Assembly (NCBI RefSeq): GCF_007558865.1 | Contig: NZ_VLPK01000001.1 | Coordinates: forward strand, 1,674,001 to 1,738,000 | Source: Mucilaginibacter corticis | GTDB lineage: Bacteria; Bacteroidota; Bacteroidia; Sphingobacteriales; Sphingobacteriaceae | Direction of reading: 5' to 3' | Length of the DNA: 64,000 bases | Shown: one piece after another, positions 43,261 through 52,700 of the stretch | How the letters are laid out: each line of letters begins with the position of its first letter | How positions within the stretch are numbered: the first letter of the stretch is position 1 | The notes under the pieces: model-generated | The model's database searches: none | What the model saw: only the letters and a program-made list of their open reading frames with translations | Told to the model about the DNA's origin: nothing | Program-made: the position numbers and the translations under genes

Positions 43261-43477
43261 GATTTTAATATGTTGACAATATTTTGTGTAAAATTATTAT
43301 TGCATGGATCACAAGCTTAAAATACGCCATTCAAATTTAACCAGTTTATTTACATCGCTGTATTGCATACCATTTAAATAGAAATATTTGAAAATATCTA
43401 ATTTACCAAATTGAATTATTAAAATATTTAATAAGTACCTATTTCCTAAACAATGACTTTACGTCAATCATAATTAT

Positions 43478-43933
43478 ATGAAATTAGTTACCAAAACAAG
43501 AAATGATGAAGGCGGCTTGAGTAGTACATTTTATGAAATTCCTAATAGCACAGTTGCTGGAGGTGCAATTATTTTGACCATTATTCAAACGTTGGCAACA
43601 CTATTAGGAAGCTACCTAAGTAACATTCCCAAACAACAAAACGATCAAGCGTTAAATCGATTGAGAGAAAAAAACTTTACAGTTCAAGTTCTTCAAAGAG
43701 TATTAGAAAATCCCGATTCAATTAACCGATCAAATTCTTTACAATTATTAATAAGCGCTGGGGTCTTGCAAGATTCAGAAAATAAAATTTTGGAAATCGC
43801 TAAAGTTCCTTCTCGTATTCCAAAATGGCAAATACATCCTTTAGAGCCAGTTTTTGGCAACATTGGATCAGATTTAAAATCGGACCAAGTATTACCTCAA
43901 AATAAATCAATTAACAATGATTCTATTAAATAA
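43478..43933 (+). CDS. Hypothetical one-helix membrane protein, island gene (151 aa)
   Basis: One hydrophobic segment (VAGGAIILTIIQTLATLLGS, residues about 26-48) is followed by a Gln/Asn/Arg-rich helical region (NIPKQQNDQALNRLREKNF) and a C-terminal tail rich in Asn, Gln and Ser. No signal peptidase site is visible, so it is probably anchored in the inner membrane. Family unknown. It lies 37 bp before the six-cysteine protein gene and may be expressed with it. Confidence 0.6.
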   Translation: MKLVTKTRNDEGGLSSTFYEIPNSTVAGGAIILTIIQTLATLLGSYLSNIPKQQNDQALNRLREKNFTVQVLQRVLENPDSINRSNSLQLLISAGVLQDSENKILEIAKVPSRIPKWQIHPLEPVFGNIGSDLKSDQVLPQNKSINNDSIK

Positions 43934-43970
43934 ACACTAATAATAATTATAAACACTTAAACTTTAAAAC

Positions 43971-44348
43971 ATGGAAAAAAAACTAGACTTATCAGTAAAA
44001 CAAACTTCTGGCTTCAAAGAAGTTGAACTTTCTGCAAAAGAAACTGAGTATCTTAATCAAATTTACGAAGTCATGCTTATTAATTCAACTGATTTTGTAG
44101 TTAAATTAGTGAGCGTAAATGGTGGCCCTTTTATTCCAACTATGAATATTGGAAGAACTTGTCAATCCGAAGACTATCAGAATTGTGCATCAGGTGGACA
44201 TTATCAACCATTATGTACTGTGAATTGTGGAACTGACGTTAAGATTGCAGTTAGGTGGCAAAACGCAGGCAAATGGTGTGAGGCACATTGGGACTCTTTC
44301 TTTGCTAACTGTAGTTATAGGGGTGGGATAATACAATTAATTCCTTAA
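43971..44348 (+). CDS. Six-cysteine 125-aa protein with a leader-like N-terminus, island gene
   Basis: It begins MEKKLDLSVKQTSGFKEVEL, a charged start reminiscent of RiPP or bacteriocin leaders in Bacteroidota, with Gly-Gly at residues 51-52. After it come six cysteines (64, 72, 82, 86, 103, 114) in a compact Gly/Trp/His-containing region. There is no Sec signal. The layout would fit a cleaved, disulfide- or thioether-bridged peptide, but no modification or transport gene is near, so it may also be an ordinary small metal-binding or structural protein. A strong hairpin follows 37 nt after the stop. Confidence 0.6.
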   Translation: MEKKLDLSVKQTSGFKEVELSAKETEYLNQIYEVMLINSTDFVVKLVSVNGGPFIPTMNIGRTCQSEDYQNCASGGHYQPLCTVNCGTDVKIAVRWQNAGKWCEAHWDSFFANCSYRGGIIQLIP

Positions 44349-44384
44349 AGTTTCAAATTACGACCATCAAAAATACTTTAAACA

Positions 44385-44446
44385 AGGCTGGCCTTCAGCA
44401 TCAATCTTCTAATAATTGCATTAATCTGAATGTTGAAGGCCAGCTT
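44385..44446 (+). terminator. Long-stem hairpin after the six-cysteine gene
   Basis: GCTGGCCTTCAGCAT (44387-44401) pairs with ATGTTGAAGGCCAGC (44430-44444), one mismatch, followed by TTTGTTT. The loop is 28 nt. It probably ends the island transcript. Confidence 0.65.
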
Positions 44447-44473
44447 TGTTTCACAAAGCACATATTGCTACCC

Positions 44474-44656
44474 ATGGAAATACAAACTTTATTTTATAAA
44501 TGGGATAAAAAGGAATATACAGAAAACTACATCCTTACTCGCAACGAACTCAACGATTTTGACAAACTGCAAACGAGTATTAATCCAAGCTACAAACAGT
44601 TATATGATTGTATCCAAATTCAGATAATCCGAAAAATTCAAACCGATCGACCTTAG
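44474..44656 (+). CDS. Small ORF at the island right end (60 aa), possibly truncated
   Basis: The frame starts MEIQTLFYKWDKKEYTENYI and continues for 60 codons, ending with its stop inside the right 51-bp repeat (the last codons, TDRP, are read from or next to tRNA sequence). Composition is AT-rich like the island. It may be the N-terminal part of a longer gene cut by the recombination event. No family recognised. Confidence 0.4.
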   Translation: MEIQTLFYKWDKKEYTENYILTRNELNDFDKLQTSINPSYKQLYDCIQIQIIRKIQTDRP

Positions 44657-44698
44657 GGTTATGAATCCTACGCTCTAACCATCTGAGCTACCCCGCCG
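44648..44698. repeat. Right 51-bp direct repeat: truncated tRNA-Met 5' part
   Basis: It is identical to 41829-41879. On the minus strand it gives tRNA-Met nucleotides 1-50 (acceptor 5' strand, D arm, anticodon arm, variable loop) and then diverges, so no T arm or acceptor 3' strand exists. It cannot fold into a tRNA. Confidence 0.9.
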
Positions 44699-44798
44699 GG
44701 TGGTCTCCCTCTAAAAAAGGTTTGCAAATATAGGATAAATTCGTTTCCTTTAGAAAAAATGTTAATATTGTGGCTTAAGCCTGAATTATAAACCCCCT

Positions 44799-45179
44799 AT
44801 GTCTGAAAAGAAGAAGTTTGTTATTGAGTATGAAATAAAATCGTCGCCACGAATATTGTATACTTTTCTGAATGAGCCCAACGGGCTTAACCAATGGTTT
44901 GCCGACGAAGTTAACGTACGTGACCAGGTTTATACATTTACCTGGGATGGCGAACAGCAAAAAGCTAAATTACTGGCTATCAAAGAAAATAAGCTGGTAA
45001 AATTTAAGTGGGAGGATGATGAGCCGCAATGTTATTTTGAAATGGAAATATTGCAGGACGAATTAACCAATGATGTTGCTTTAAGCATTACAGACTTTGC
45101 CACCGAAGAGACTATCGGCGAGCGCAAACTGATCTGGGATAACCAGATCCAATACCTTATTAGCGTACTGGGCGCATAA
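44799..45179 (+). CDS. START-like domain (SRPBCC/AHSA1-type) protein
   Basis: This 126-residue cytoplasmic protein has the AHSA1-like helix-grip pattern: FVIEYEIKSSPRILYTFLNE, LNQWFADEVNV, YTFTWDGEQQKAKLL and a long final helix (KLIWDNQIQYLISVLGA). The fold binds hydrophobic ligands; the family role in Bacteroidota is unknown. It lies 29 bp upstream of the LptF/G-type permease gene, a frequently kept arrangement by my recollection. Confidence 0.85.
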   Translation: MSEKKKFVIEYEIKSSPRILYTFLNEPNGLNQWFADEVNVRDQVYTFTWDGEQQKAKLLAIKENKLVKFKWEDDEPQCYFEMEILQDELTNDVALSITDFATEETIGERKLIWDNQIQYLISVLGA

Positions 45180-45208
45180 AAGCTTTATTTTTTCGTTAAT
45201 TTTGTAAC

Positions 45209-46657
45209 GTGAAAAAACTGCACCTTTTATTGATCAAGTCTTTTATAAGGCCATTCATTGTGACCTTTATGATCGTAATGTTTGTGCTGTTGATGCTGTT
45301 TCTGTGGAAATACATTGACGACCTGATAGGAAAAGGCTTTGAGTGGTACGTTATTATGGAGCTGATGCTCTATGCTTCGGCTACAAACGTGGCTATGGCG
45401 CTGCCTCTGTCTGTACTGCTGTCGTCTATTATGACCTATGGTAGCCTTGGCGAAAATTATGAACTCGTTGCTATTAAATCGGCAGGTATATCCTTAACCC
45501 GGGCAGTTGCGCCTATGTTTATTGTGGTAATTATTTTAAGCGTGGCGGCATTCTTTTTTTCGGAGTACATGTTGCCCAAGGCCAATCTTAAATACTATTC
45601 GTTATTGTGGGATGCAAGGGAACAAAAATCTGCCAATTTTTTGCCTGAAGGTGTGTTCAGCAATAGTTTCCCCAATTATACCATTAGGGTAGAAAAGAAG
45701 GACGACGACGGCCAAACGCTGCATGATGTTACCGTTTATTCAAAAAGTACAGATAATACTCCCCCTTTTGTTTTAAAATCAAAAACAGGGAAAATGTACC
45801 GTTCTAACGATAATCGTTACCTGATATTGGAGTTTCAGGACGGGATACGATATGAAGAAAGCCCGGGTGGCTCAACCTTTAACCCCGACCCGCGTCAAAA
45901 ATTTACCCGGTGGCGTTTTAAATATGCACGCTACAAACTTGATCTGAAAGGTCTTGCATTTAACCGTACCAGCGAAAGCAGTTTTAAAAGCGCTTTCCAG
46001 ATGATGGATACCAAGCAGCTGAAGGATACCATGAAACAGATGCAGCACCTGATAGATAGCAGCGCTAACCTTAATTTAGGGTTTGTAAGGGGTTACATGA
46101 AATACTACTCAATACCTGCAAAGCCATTTACAAGTACAATTAAAGGATACACCAAATATAATAGGGGTATTATGAGTGATGCCATGGATGCGCAAAAGCA
46201 GGCTTATCTTACAAGCGCTTTGAGCGAGGCCAGATCTATCCAGGACCTGCTAAAACAGCGTTCAGACCGCTTGGATGATTTTGTGAAAAGTTTTAGGAGC
46301 GCGTTTGCACAGTACCAGGTAAAATTTACGCTGTCTGTATCATGCCTGGCTTTGTTTTTAATAGGCGCGCCAATGGGGGCAATTATCCGCAAAGGCGGTT
46401 TAGGCTTGCCTGTAGTGATCTCTGTTATTTTTTTCCTGATCTTTTATATCATCAAAACCATTGGCGAGAAAGCGGCTCACGAGGGTAACCTATCGGGCAT
46501 AGCCGGGGCATGGATCTCTATATTGGTAATAACGCCCGTGGGGATATTCTTGTCGTACAAGGCTTCAACAGATTCTACTTTATTTGATGCAGAATCATAC
46601 AAACGGTTTTTTGAAAAGCTGTTCAGCGTTTTTAAAAAGAAACAGGATCTAAAATAA
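45209..46657 (+). CDS. LptF/LptG family permease
   Basis: This 482-residue inner-membrane protein is of the lipopolysaccharide export ABC permease family. Three N-terminal TM helices, including SFIRPFIVTFMIVMFVLLML, are followed by a periplasmic beta-jellyroll region of ~200 residues and three C-terminal TM helices (ALFLIGAPMGAIIRKGGLGL). The start codon is GTG at 45209; a TAATTTTG box lies only 5 bp before it (45197-45204), so it is either leaderless or transcribed from the START-like gene. The protein is longer than E. coli LptF because of an inserted helical stretch (about residues 250-350), as in Bacteroidota. Confidence 0.9.
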   Translation: MKKLHLLLIKSFIRPFIVTFMIVMFVLLMLFLWKYIDDLIGKGFEWYVIMELMLYASATNVAMALPLSVLLSSIMTYGSLGENYELVAIKSAGISLTRAVAPMFIVVIILSVAAFFFSEYMLPKANLKYYSLLWDAREQKSANFLPEGVFSNSFPNYTIRVEKKDDDGQTLHDVTVYSKSTDNTPPFVLKSKTGKMYRSNDNRYLILEFQDGIRYEESPGGSTFNPDPRQKFTRWRFKYARYKLDLKGLAFNRTSESSFKSAFQMMDTKQLKDTMKQMQHLIDSSANLNLGFVRGYMKYYSIPAKPFTSTIKGYTKYNRGIMSDAMDAQKQAYLTSALSEARSIQDLLKQRSDRLDDFVKSFRSAFAQYQVKFTLSVSCLALFLIGAPMGAIIRKGGLGLPVVISVIFFLIFYIIKTIGEKAAHEGNLSGIAGAWISILVITPVGIFLSYKASTDSTLFDAESYKRFFEKLFSVFKKKQDLK

Positions 46658-46711
46658 CCCAACCCGGTTGCTAACCGGTAACTGCTTATAACCTTTTGCA
46701 ATAGTGATCAA

Positions 46712-48394
46712 ATGCAATTAAATCAGCCAGCAAAACCTTTGGGGATAAACGGGGCCTGGTGGCTTTTGGGGTTGATATTGGTTGTAAACCTTGTACAAAG
46801 TATCTTCTCGCCCTTATTAAATGACGAGCCTTATTACTGGCTGTACGCGCAATACCCCAGCTGGGGATATTTTGACCACCCGCCTATGGTTGCGTTCCTG
46901 ATCAAATTAGGTGGTTCGTTATTCGCAGGTGAGATAGGCGTAAGGTTATTGAGCGCCGTGTTAGGCAGCTTGACTTTTTTTCTGTTGTACAAGCTTATTG
47001 AGGGCGAAACAGGCAAGCCAATTAATTTTAAACTGGCAGCACTTTTATTGCTGTCATCTTTATTTTTAAATCTTTATTCATTTTTGGCTATTCCGGATAC
47101 GCCGATGCTGTTTTTCGGGGTACTGTTTCTGTATGCTTACCGCAGGTATTTAAAAGCGGATGATTTTTTAAATGCGCTTATACTTGGCGTGGTAACAGCC
47201 TTATTGCTGTATTCAAAATATCATGGCATATTACTGGTAGGATTTACCGTATTGTCAAATATCAGGCTGGTTCTTAAGCGGTCGTTCTACCTGGTTTTTA
47301 TCGTAGCGATAGTGTTATATATCCCGCATATTTATTGGGAGTTTCAGAACGATTTTCCAACTATCCGTTTCCAGTTTACCGGGCGGGTTAATGCTTTTAA
47401 TATCCAGCATGTACTAAGTTACCTGGGCGAGCAGGCCGCCGTTACCGGGCCATTGTTCCTGCTTGTTTTTAGTATTTTATATCGGCCTGAAAATCAGTTT
47501 CAGAAGGCACTTAAATATAATGTAATTGGCGTTTTTATCTTCTTTTTATTCTCGTCGTTTAAAGAGATGGTAAATGTACACTGGACAGCAATTGCCTTTC
47601 CGGGGATGCTTTGCCTGGCTTATTTGTACATTGAGAAGTTAAGATCCGGCAAAAAGATCATCTGGGGGCTCTTGGTCTTCAACCTGGCAATTGTGCTTTT
47701 TTTCAGGGTGAATATGATCTTTAATATCTTCCCGGTATCAAACTTTAACGACCGAAACCCGCGTGTAATGGCATCGGTATTAAAGGCAAGATCAAACGGC
47801 TACCCGCTGGTGTTTGCAGATATGTACAATGATCCATCTTACTACAGGTTTTATACGCATGATGATTGTTTCGCTGTAAATAATGTCTGGTATAAAAAAA
47901 CGCAGTACAATTACCTGCCCGGTTTAGAGCAGCAATTTCAGGATAAAACGGTAAGCTATGTTTCGTATGGGGCTATCAATCCGTCGAGTCAGAAAGTGAC
48001 TATCCCTAAAGGGAAAACCTATTATATAACTACCCTGCCCGGTTTTGTATCGTTTAATAATATTAAGGTAGATGTCGTTAAAGCTGCTGATCTTAAAGCA
48101 TCGGCCGAAGGCACCATCCCCATAACAATAACCAACAAACTAACTGCGCAACAGCAACAATTCTTTAAACGTAAAGGTGCTTACCTTGTACTAACGTTGA
48201 TTAATAATAAAACCCAGGCACCGTTTTACTTTAAATATGACAAGCCGCTGGATATAAACAGTACTAAGCCGCTTGATTTCAGGTTTAAAGCACCGGCCGA
48301 AAAAGGTGAATATCACTACATCTTTTCAATGGTAACGCCGGGCCATATCAGCACGGGTTTTAACAGCAATATTTATAATTGCCGTATTGAATAG
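46712..48394 (+). CDS. Glycosyltransferase family 39 (ArnT/PMT-like) membrane protein
   Basis: This 560-residue polytopic protein has the hallmark first periplasmic loop LLNDEPYYWLYAQYPSWGYF, then DHPPMVAFL, holding the catalytic acidic residue (DEPYYW) and the DHPP motif. About ten TM helices are followed by a soluble C-terminal domain. GT39/83-type enzymes transfer sugars from lipid-linked donors to envelope glycans or lipid A. It lies 54 bp after the LptF/G-like gene, fitting an envelope glycolipid role. Confidence 0.88.
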   Translation: MQLNQPAKPLGINGAWWLLGLILVVNLVQSIFSPLLNDEPYYWLYAQYPSWGYFDHPPMVAFLIKLGGSLFAGEIGVRLLSAVLGSLTFFLLYKLIEGETGKPINFKLAALLLLSSLFLNLYSFLAIPDTPMLFFGVLFLYAYRRYLKADDFLNALILGVVTALLLYSKYHGILLVGFTVLSNIRLVLKRSFYLVFIVAIVLYIPHIYWEFQNDFPTIRFQFTGRVNAFNIQHVLSYLGEQAAVTGPLFLLVFSILYRPENQFQKALKYNVIGVFIFFLFSSFKEMVNVHWTAIAFPGMLCLAYLYIEKLRSGKKIIWGLLVFNLAIVLFFRVNMIFNIFPVSNFNDRNPRVMASVLKARSNGYPLVFADMYNDPSYYRFYTHDDCFAVNNVWYKKTQYNYLPGLEQQFQDKTVSYVSYGAINPSSQKVTIPKGKTYYITTLPGFVSFNNIKVDVVKAADLKASAEGTIPITITNKLTAQQQQFFKRKGAYLVLTLINNKTQAPFYFKYDKPLDINSTKPLDFRFKAPAEKGEYHYIFSMVTPGHISTGFNSNIYNCRIE

Positions 48395-48428
48395 GGCATA
48401 ATCCCGTTATATATTACACAGCGAAGAC

Positions 48429-48457
48429 TTGATTTTTTTTATTATGAGTTAACTTTG
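48429..48457 (+). promoter_or_regulatory. Promoter of ribBA (TTG - 18 bp - TAACTTTG)
   Basis: TTG at 48429-48431 and a perfect TAnnTTTG box at 48450-48457 fit the Bacteroidota primary sigma-factor consensus, about 47 nt before the start codon. The leader is too short for an FMN riboswitch. Confidence 0.7.
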
Positions 48458-48504
48458 CTATAGTAAGCTACGTATAGTTAATACAAGCTGTAAAATTTAC
48501 AAAA

Positions 48505-49707
48505 ATGCTAAATACCATACCAGAAGCTATTGAAGCTATAAAAGCAGGTAAAATTATAATTGTTGTTGATGATGAAGACAGGGAAAATGAGGGTGATTTT
48601 TTAATTGCCGCGCATTACGCCACGCCCGAAGCCATAAACTTTATGGTACATCACGGGCGCGGACTGGTTTGCGCGCCAATTACGCAGCAGCGCGCTACCG
48701 AGCTTGAGCTTGATCTGATGGTTAGCAACAATACCACATCGCACGAAACTAATTTTACGGTTTCTGTCGATCTGCTGGAAGGTTGTACTACGGGCATCTC
48801 TGCATCAGACCGGTCGAAAACTGTAATGGCGTTGATCGATCCTGCTACAAAGCCAGAAGACTTGGGAAGGCCGGGACATATTTTTCCGTTAATAGCTAAA
48901 AATGGTGGCGTACTGCGCAGGGCAGGGCATACAGAAGCAACCATTGACCTTGCTGTACTTGCGGGCCTTGAACCTGCCGGGGTGATCTGCGAGATCATGA
49001 CTGAAAATGGCGAAATGGCGCGCCTGCCCGAATTGTTGCAAATGGCCAAAGATTTTGATCTTAAAATTGTATCGATAAAAGACCTGATCGAATATCGTTT
49101 GGTTACAGAGACCCTGGTTAAAAAAGAGGTTTCTGTAAACCTGCCTACCGAGTGGGGCGATTTTGAAATGATAGCTTATACCCAGCTTAATACAGGCGAA
49201 AACCACATGGCGCTTGTAAAAGGCACCTGGGAGCCCGACGAGCCTATATTGGTACGCGTACACAGCTCGTGCGTTACCGGCGATATCTTCGGGTCATGCC
49301 GTTGTGATTGCGGCCCGCAATTGCACAAAGCAATGGAGATGATAGAGAAAGAAGGTAAAGGCGTTATTGTGTACATGAACCAGGAGGGCCGTGGCATAGG
49401 TTTGGTAAATAAATTAAAAGCTTATAACCTGCAGGAAAACGGGTTTGATACCGTTGAAGCCAATATTAAATTAGGTTTTAAAATGGATCAGCGTGATTAT
49501 GGTATCGGCGCGCAGATACTGCGCAGCCTGGGTGTTTCAAAAATGCGCCTCATGAGCAACAACCCTAAAAAACGTGCCGGGCTAATTGGTTACGGATTGG
49601 AAGTTGTTGAAAATATCCCTATCGAAATTGCATCAAACCCGCATAACGAGGCCTATTTAAAAACCAAGCGCGATAAAATGGATCACTCCATCATGCGCGA
49701 ACATTAA
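48505..49707 (+). CDS. ribBA: Bifunctional 3,4-dihydroxy-2-butanone-4-phosphate synthase / GTP cyclohydrolase II
   Basis: This 400-residue enzyme catalyses both entry steps of riboflavin synthesis. The N-terminal RibB domain (1-~200) has [16 protein letters not shown] and [13 protein letters not shown]. The C-terminal RibA domain has the zinc site [15 protein letters not shown], then GPQL, and the [19 protein letters not shown] motif. All key residues are present, so both activities are expected. It converges on tamB with a 4-bp overlap of stops. Confidence 0.97.
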   Translation: MLNTIPEAIEAIKAGKIIIVVDDEDRENEGDFLIAAHYATPEAINFMVHHGRGLVCAPITQQRATELELDLMVSNNTTSHETNFTVSVDLLEGCTTGISASDRSKTVMALIDPATKPEDLGRPGHIFPLIAKNGGVLRRAGHTEATIDLAVLAGLEPAGVICEIMTENGEMARLPELLQMAKDFDLKIVSIKDLIEYRLVTETLVKKEVSVNLPTEWGDFEMIAYTQLNTGENHMALVKGTWEPDEPILVRVHSSCVTGDIFGSCRCDCGPQLHKAMEMIEKEGKGVIVYMNQEGRGIGLVNKLKAYNLQENGFDTVEANIKLGFKMDQRDYGIGAQILRSLGVSKMRLMSNNPKKRAGLIGYGLEVVENIPIEIASNPHNEAYLKTKRDKMDHSIMREH

Positions 49708-52700
49708 TCTTCGTCATCTTTTTTAGCAGGCTGCACAGGTACCACTGGTGTGGTATTTGGCGCGGTAGGTATGCCGTTGGATATTGGTGTTGTAATAGGC
49801 GTAGGTAAAGGATTTACCGGCTTGGTTGTATTCGATCTGCGCCTTCTGAAAAAGTTTCTTACAAACTCTCCAAACGTGTCAAAATCGCGCTGGTAAACCA
49901 AACCGATACCATTTACATATTGCACCGAGTATTGATCAATTGTAGTAAGCGTGTTGTTCAGCGCACGGTATGAATAGCGGGCAGTAAGCGTACCGTCACT
50001 CCTGATCAGGTATGATGCCTCGAAATCCTTAGTTAAGCTGGCAAAGTTTGAGTTGAGCAGGGTAGTGCTGTTGTCAAACAGCGTGCTGCTGCCTGTGGTA
50101 TTAAACAAACTGCCGTTAAGTATTAAACGTTCTTTAAAGAATTTTAACGACGCGCTGGCATCATTAAATGACCGTATGTTAAGGTCGAGATTTTTTATAA
50201 CATTTGATTGCGCTATCAGGCTGTTCAGCTTATTAAACGCAAACTCGCTCACCGCGTTACTGGCCGTACCCACCACCTGGTTGGTTAAGTTGTTACTGCC
50301 TGCGCCTGATGCAAAGCTGCGGGTTACAATAACACTTAATGCCTGGCGGTTACGGTTGTTGTTATCAGCAAGGTAGGTGGCAAGGTCATCTTTGATTGAC
50401 GGGTCGGTAGGGAAATTAAAGTCAAAGCTGATATCCGGATGGATCAGGGAATTGGTGATCAACAATTCAGCCTGTACCAGCTCTGTATTTGAACCTTTAG
50501 GGCTGGGGAAACCTGCCGCATCATACAGCGGCTTAACCTCGGCCCGTACCTCGTAAGTAGCCCTTAGGTTGATCTCGGCATTACTTGGGTTACCCGTCCA
50601 CCGGATAGTACCGCCCTGGTTTACCGTAAAGTTTTTGCTGATGAAGTTTTTAGCCGTAAAATCAAACTTACCTGACGTAATGGTAAACTCCCCGAACATA
50701 TCAAAATCGCCCAAACTGTTAATGCGCAAGCTTAGGTTTTTTGATTGACCGCTACCTTGCAGAACCCCGTAATCCGTAGTGATCTTTACCACAGTCTTTT
50801 CATCAACCGTTAGGTCAAAATTAAGGGTGACACCATTAAATGCTTTTGACTTATCTGCCTTAACCGTAGTAGTATCATTATGGCTTACAAACTTTATAAA
50901 GTCATAATCACTTACGGTTGATGACGTGTTAAGCGGAATATTAAATACCGTGCCCGCCTGTGTTGACGCGGTGATATTGATATTCATGTTATCGATCGGC
51001 CCGTTAAACTTGAACGAGCCGGTGCCAAACGCGGTACCGAAATAAAGGTGGTTATCTTTAAAGGTAGTATTCAGCGCCATCAGGTTATTGGCCTTAAGCT
51101 CGACATTAAGCGTAGGATTAGAGAAATTATTCAGGTCGACCTCGCCGTTAACTATGCCCTGCCCTTTGTAGATATCCTTTAATACCATATTGTCGATATG
51201 GATAACACTGTTTTTTACACTCAATTTATCATTAACTGTATAGGCTGTTTTCAAATAATTTACCGTGAGGCCTGTGTTGGCTAAAGTAATATCGCCATTC
51301 AGTTCAGGTTTGGTTAATGATCCCGTTAACTTCAGATCTGTAGACAGCGTGCCTTTAAGGTTTGATACCAGGTCCTTAATAAACGGTTCAAAAATAATAG
51401 CCTCTGTTTGGTTCATCTTTACATCAAAATCCAGCTTATCCTCAGTTCCTTTACCCAGGTAATAGGCCCCACCGATGTTTAAAGTTTCAAGCCCTCGGTT
51501 TAGTATGTTTACGTTTACGTTAGCCCTGCTGCGTTCATTATCAAGGTTTGATACCACTTTAATATTACCTACTAAAGTCTGGTTCATTTTAAACGAATCG
51601 ATATTAACATGCGCATCAACTCCCGGCGATTTTAAAATAGAGCTAAACATGATATCACCATTCATGGTGCCGTTTAACGCTATGCCTGCCGATTTAGAAA
51701 GCTCATTAAACGTCATCATCCTGAATTTGATAAATGAGAGTTTTAATTTATCAGCCGGGTTGTCTGAAATAAATCCGTCTATGCGGGCTTGCTGTTCGCC
51801 GTTTGAAAGCTCAAAACCCGAGATCTGCGTTTTGCCATCCAGCAAACGGATCCTTACCTGCTCTTGCAAACGCCAGGTTTGGTGCTCAATGATAATATCA
51901 GATGGCAGCAGTTTCAGCTTGGCGGTAGTGTCCCTACCAAACTCCACAAGTCCGTACAGATCCAGTTGGTTGGTCGCATCTTTATCGGCCAGTTTTATGT
52001 TGAATTTCAGGCTGTCTTTGTTAATGAAGTTGGTAATGTCAACGTTCTTGATGAAAAGGTCTTTGGCCAGGTCAATCTGTTTTAAAGATAAGTTGATGCC
52101 TAAGTTGTCATCGCTGGTGCTTTCGTCCAGGATGAAATCATGAAACACAATTTTTTTGTAGATAAAGGTTTTGATATAACCGTTGACGGTAGCCGTTTTA
52201 TTGACCGAATTAAAATTACCGTTAAAAGTGCCCTGATCGGGTATTTTAAGGTCGGGCAAGAAGATAGCCGTAAGCGGGTCAAGATTTTTTATCTGCAGCT
52301 TTAGCTCAAAGTTTTGCGGCTTTGGTGGGGTGATATCTGTTTGTAACGACGGGATATATTTCTTGGCGATAGTTTTGAAATATGATGGCAGGGTGGCCAG
52401 GTCATAACTGCCTTTTATGCTGCCGTCAAGCGCGTCTGATCGCAAGGCTATCAACCGAGAATCGCCTTTACCCGTTGCCGAGAAATACACCGAATCAAGC
52501 AAATAATTATTTCGCGGGTCGATGATCCTGATGGGCGACAGCATGACATGGCCCTCAAAGTTCTTCAGGTCGTCGCCAGAGAATTTTGTTTTTAGCTGCG
52601 CGCTGATCGTAATGGTATCGCCGGTAAGTTTTAGCACATGCAAGTTGGCATCCTGCACGTTGGCAGCAATATTATACACCGGTAACGCCGGGTTAAGGTC

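Larger units (their letters stand above)
41829..44698. mobile_element. AT-rich genomic island bounded by tRNA-Met direct repeats
   Basis: The segment between two perfect 51-bp direct repeats is 2819 bp per unit, clearly more AT-rich than the flanks, and carries only genes of unknown family: two lipoproteins, a membrane protein, a six-Cys protein and a small ORF running into the right repeat. The left end keeps the whole tRNA and the right end keeps only its 5' 50 nt, so the insertion brought a replacement tRNA 5' part. No integrase or other mobility gene is visible, so it would be a non-autonomous or decayed element. An alternative is unequal exchange between two tRNA-Met genes. Confidence 0.7.

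Noticed and set aside
44648..44698. Second functional tRNA-Met
   Set aside because: Sequence diverges after tRNA nucleotide 50, so the T arm and acceptor 3' strand are missing.
45197..45204. TAATTTTG as the promoter of the LptF/G-type gene
   Set aside because: It lies 5 bp before the GTG and has no TTG element upstream; probably chance, with co-transcription from the START-like gene.
48458..48504. FMN riboswitch before ribBA
   Set aside because: The leader after the promoter is under 50 nt and lacks the conserved FMN aptamer segments.
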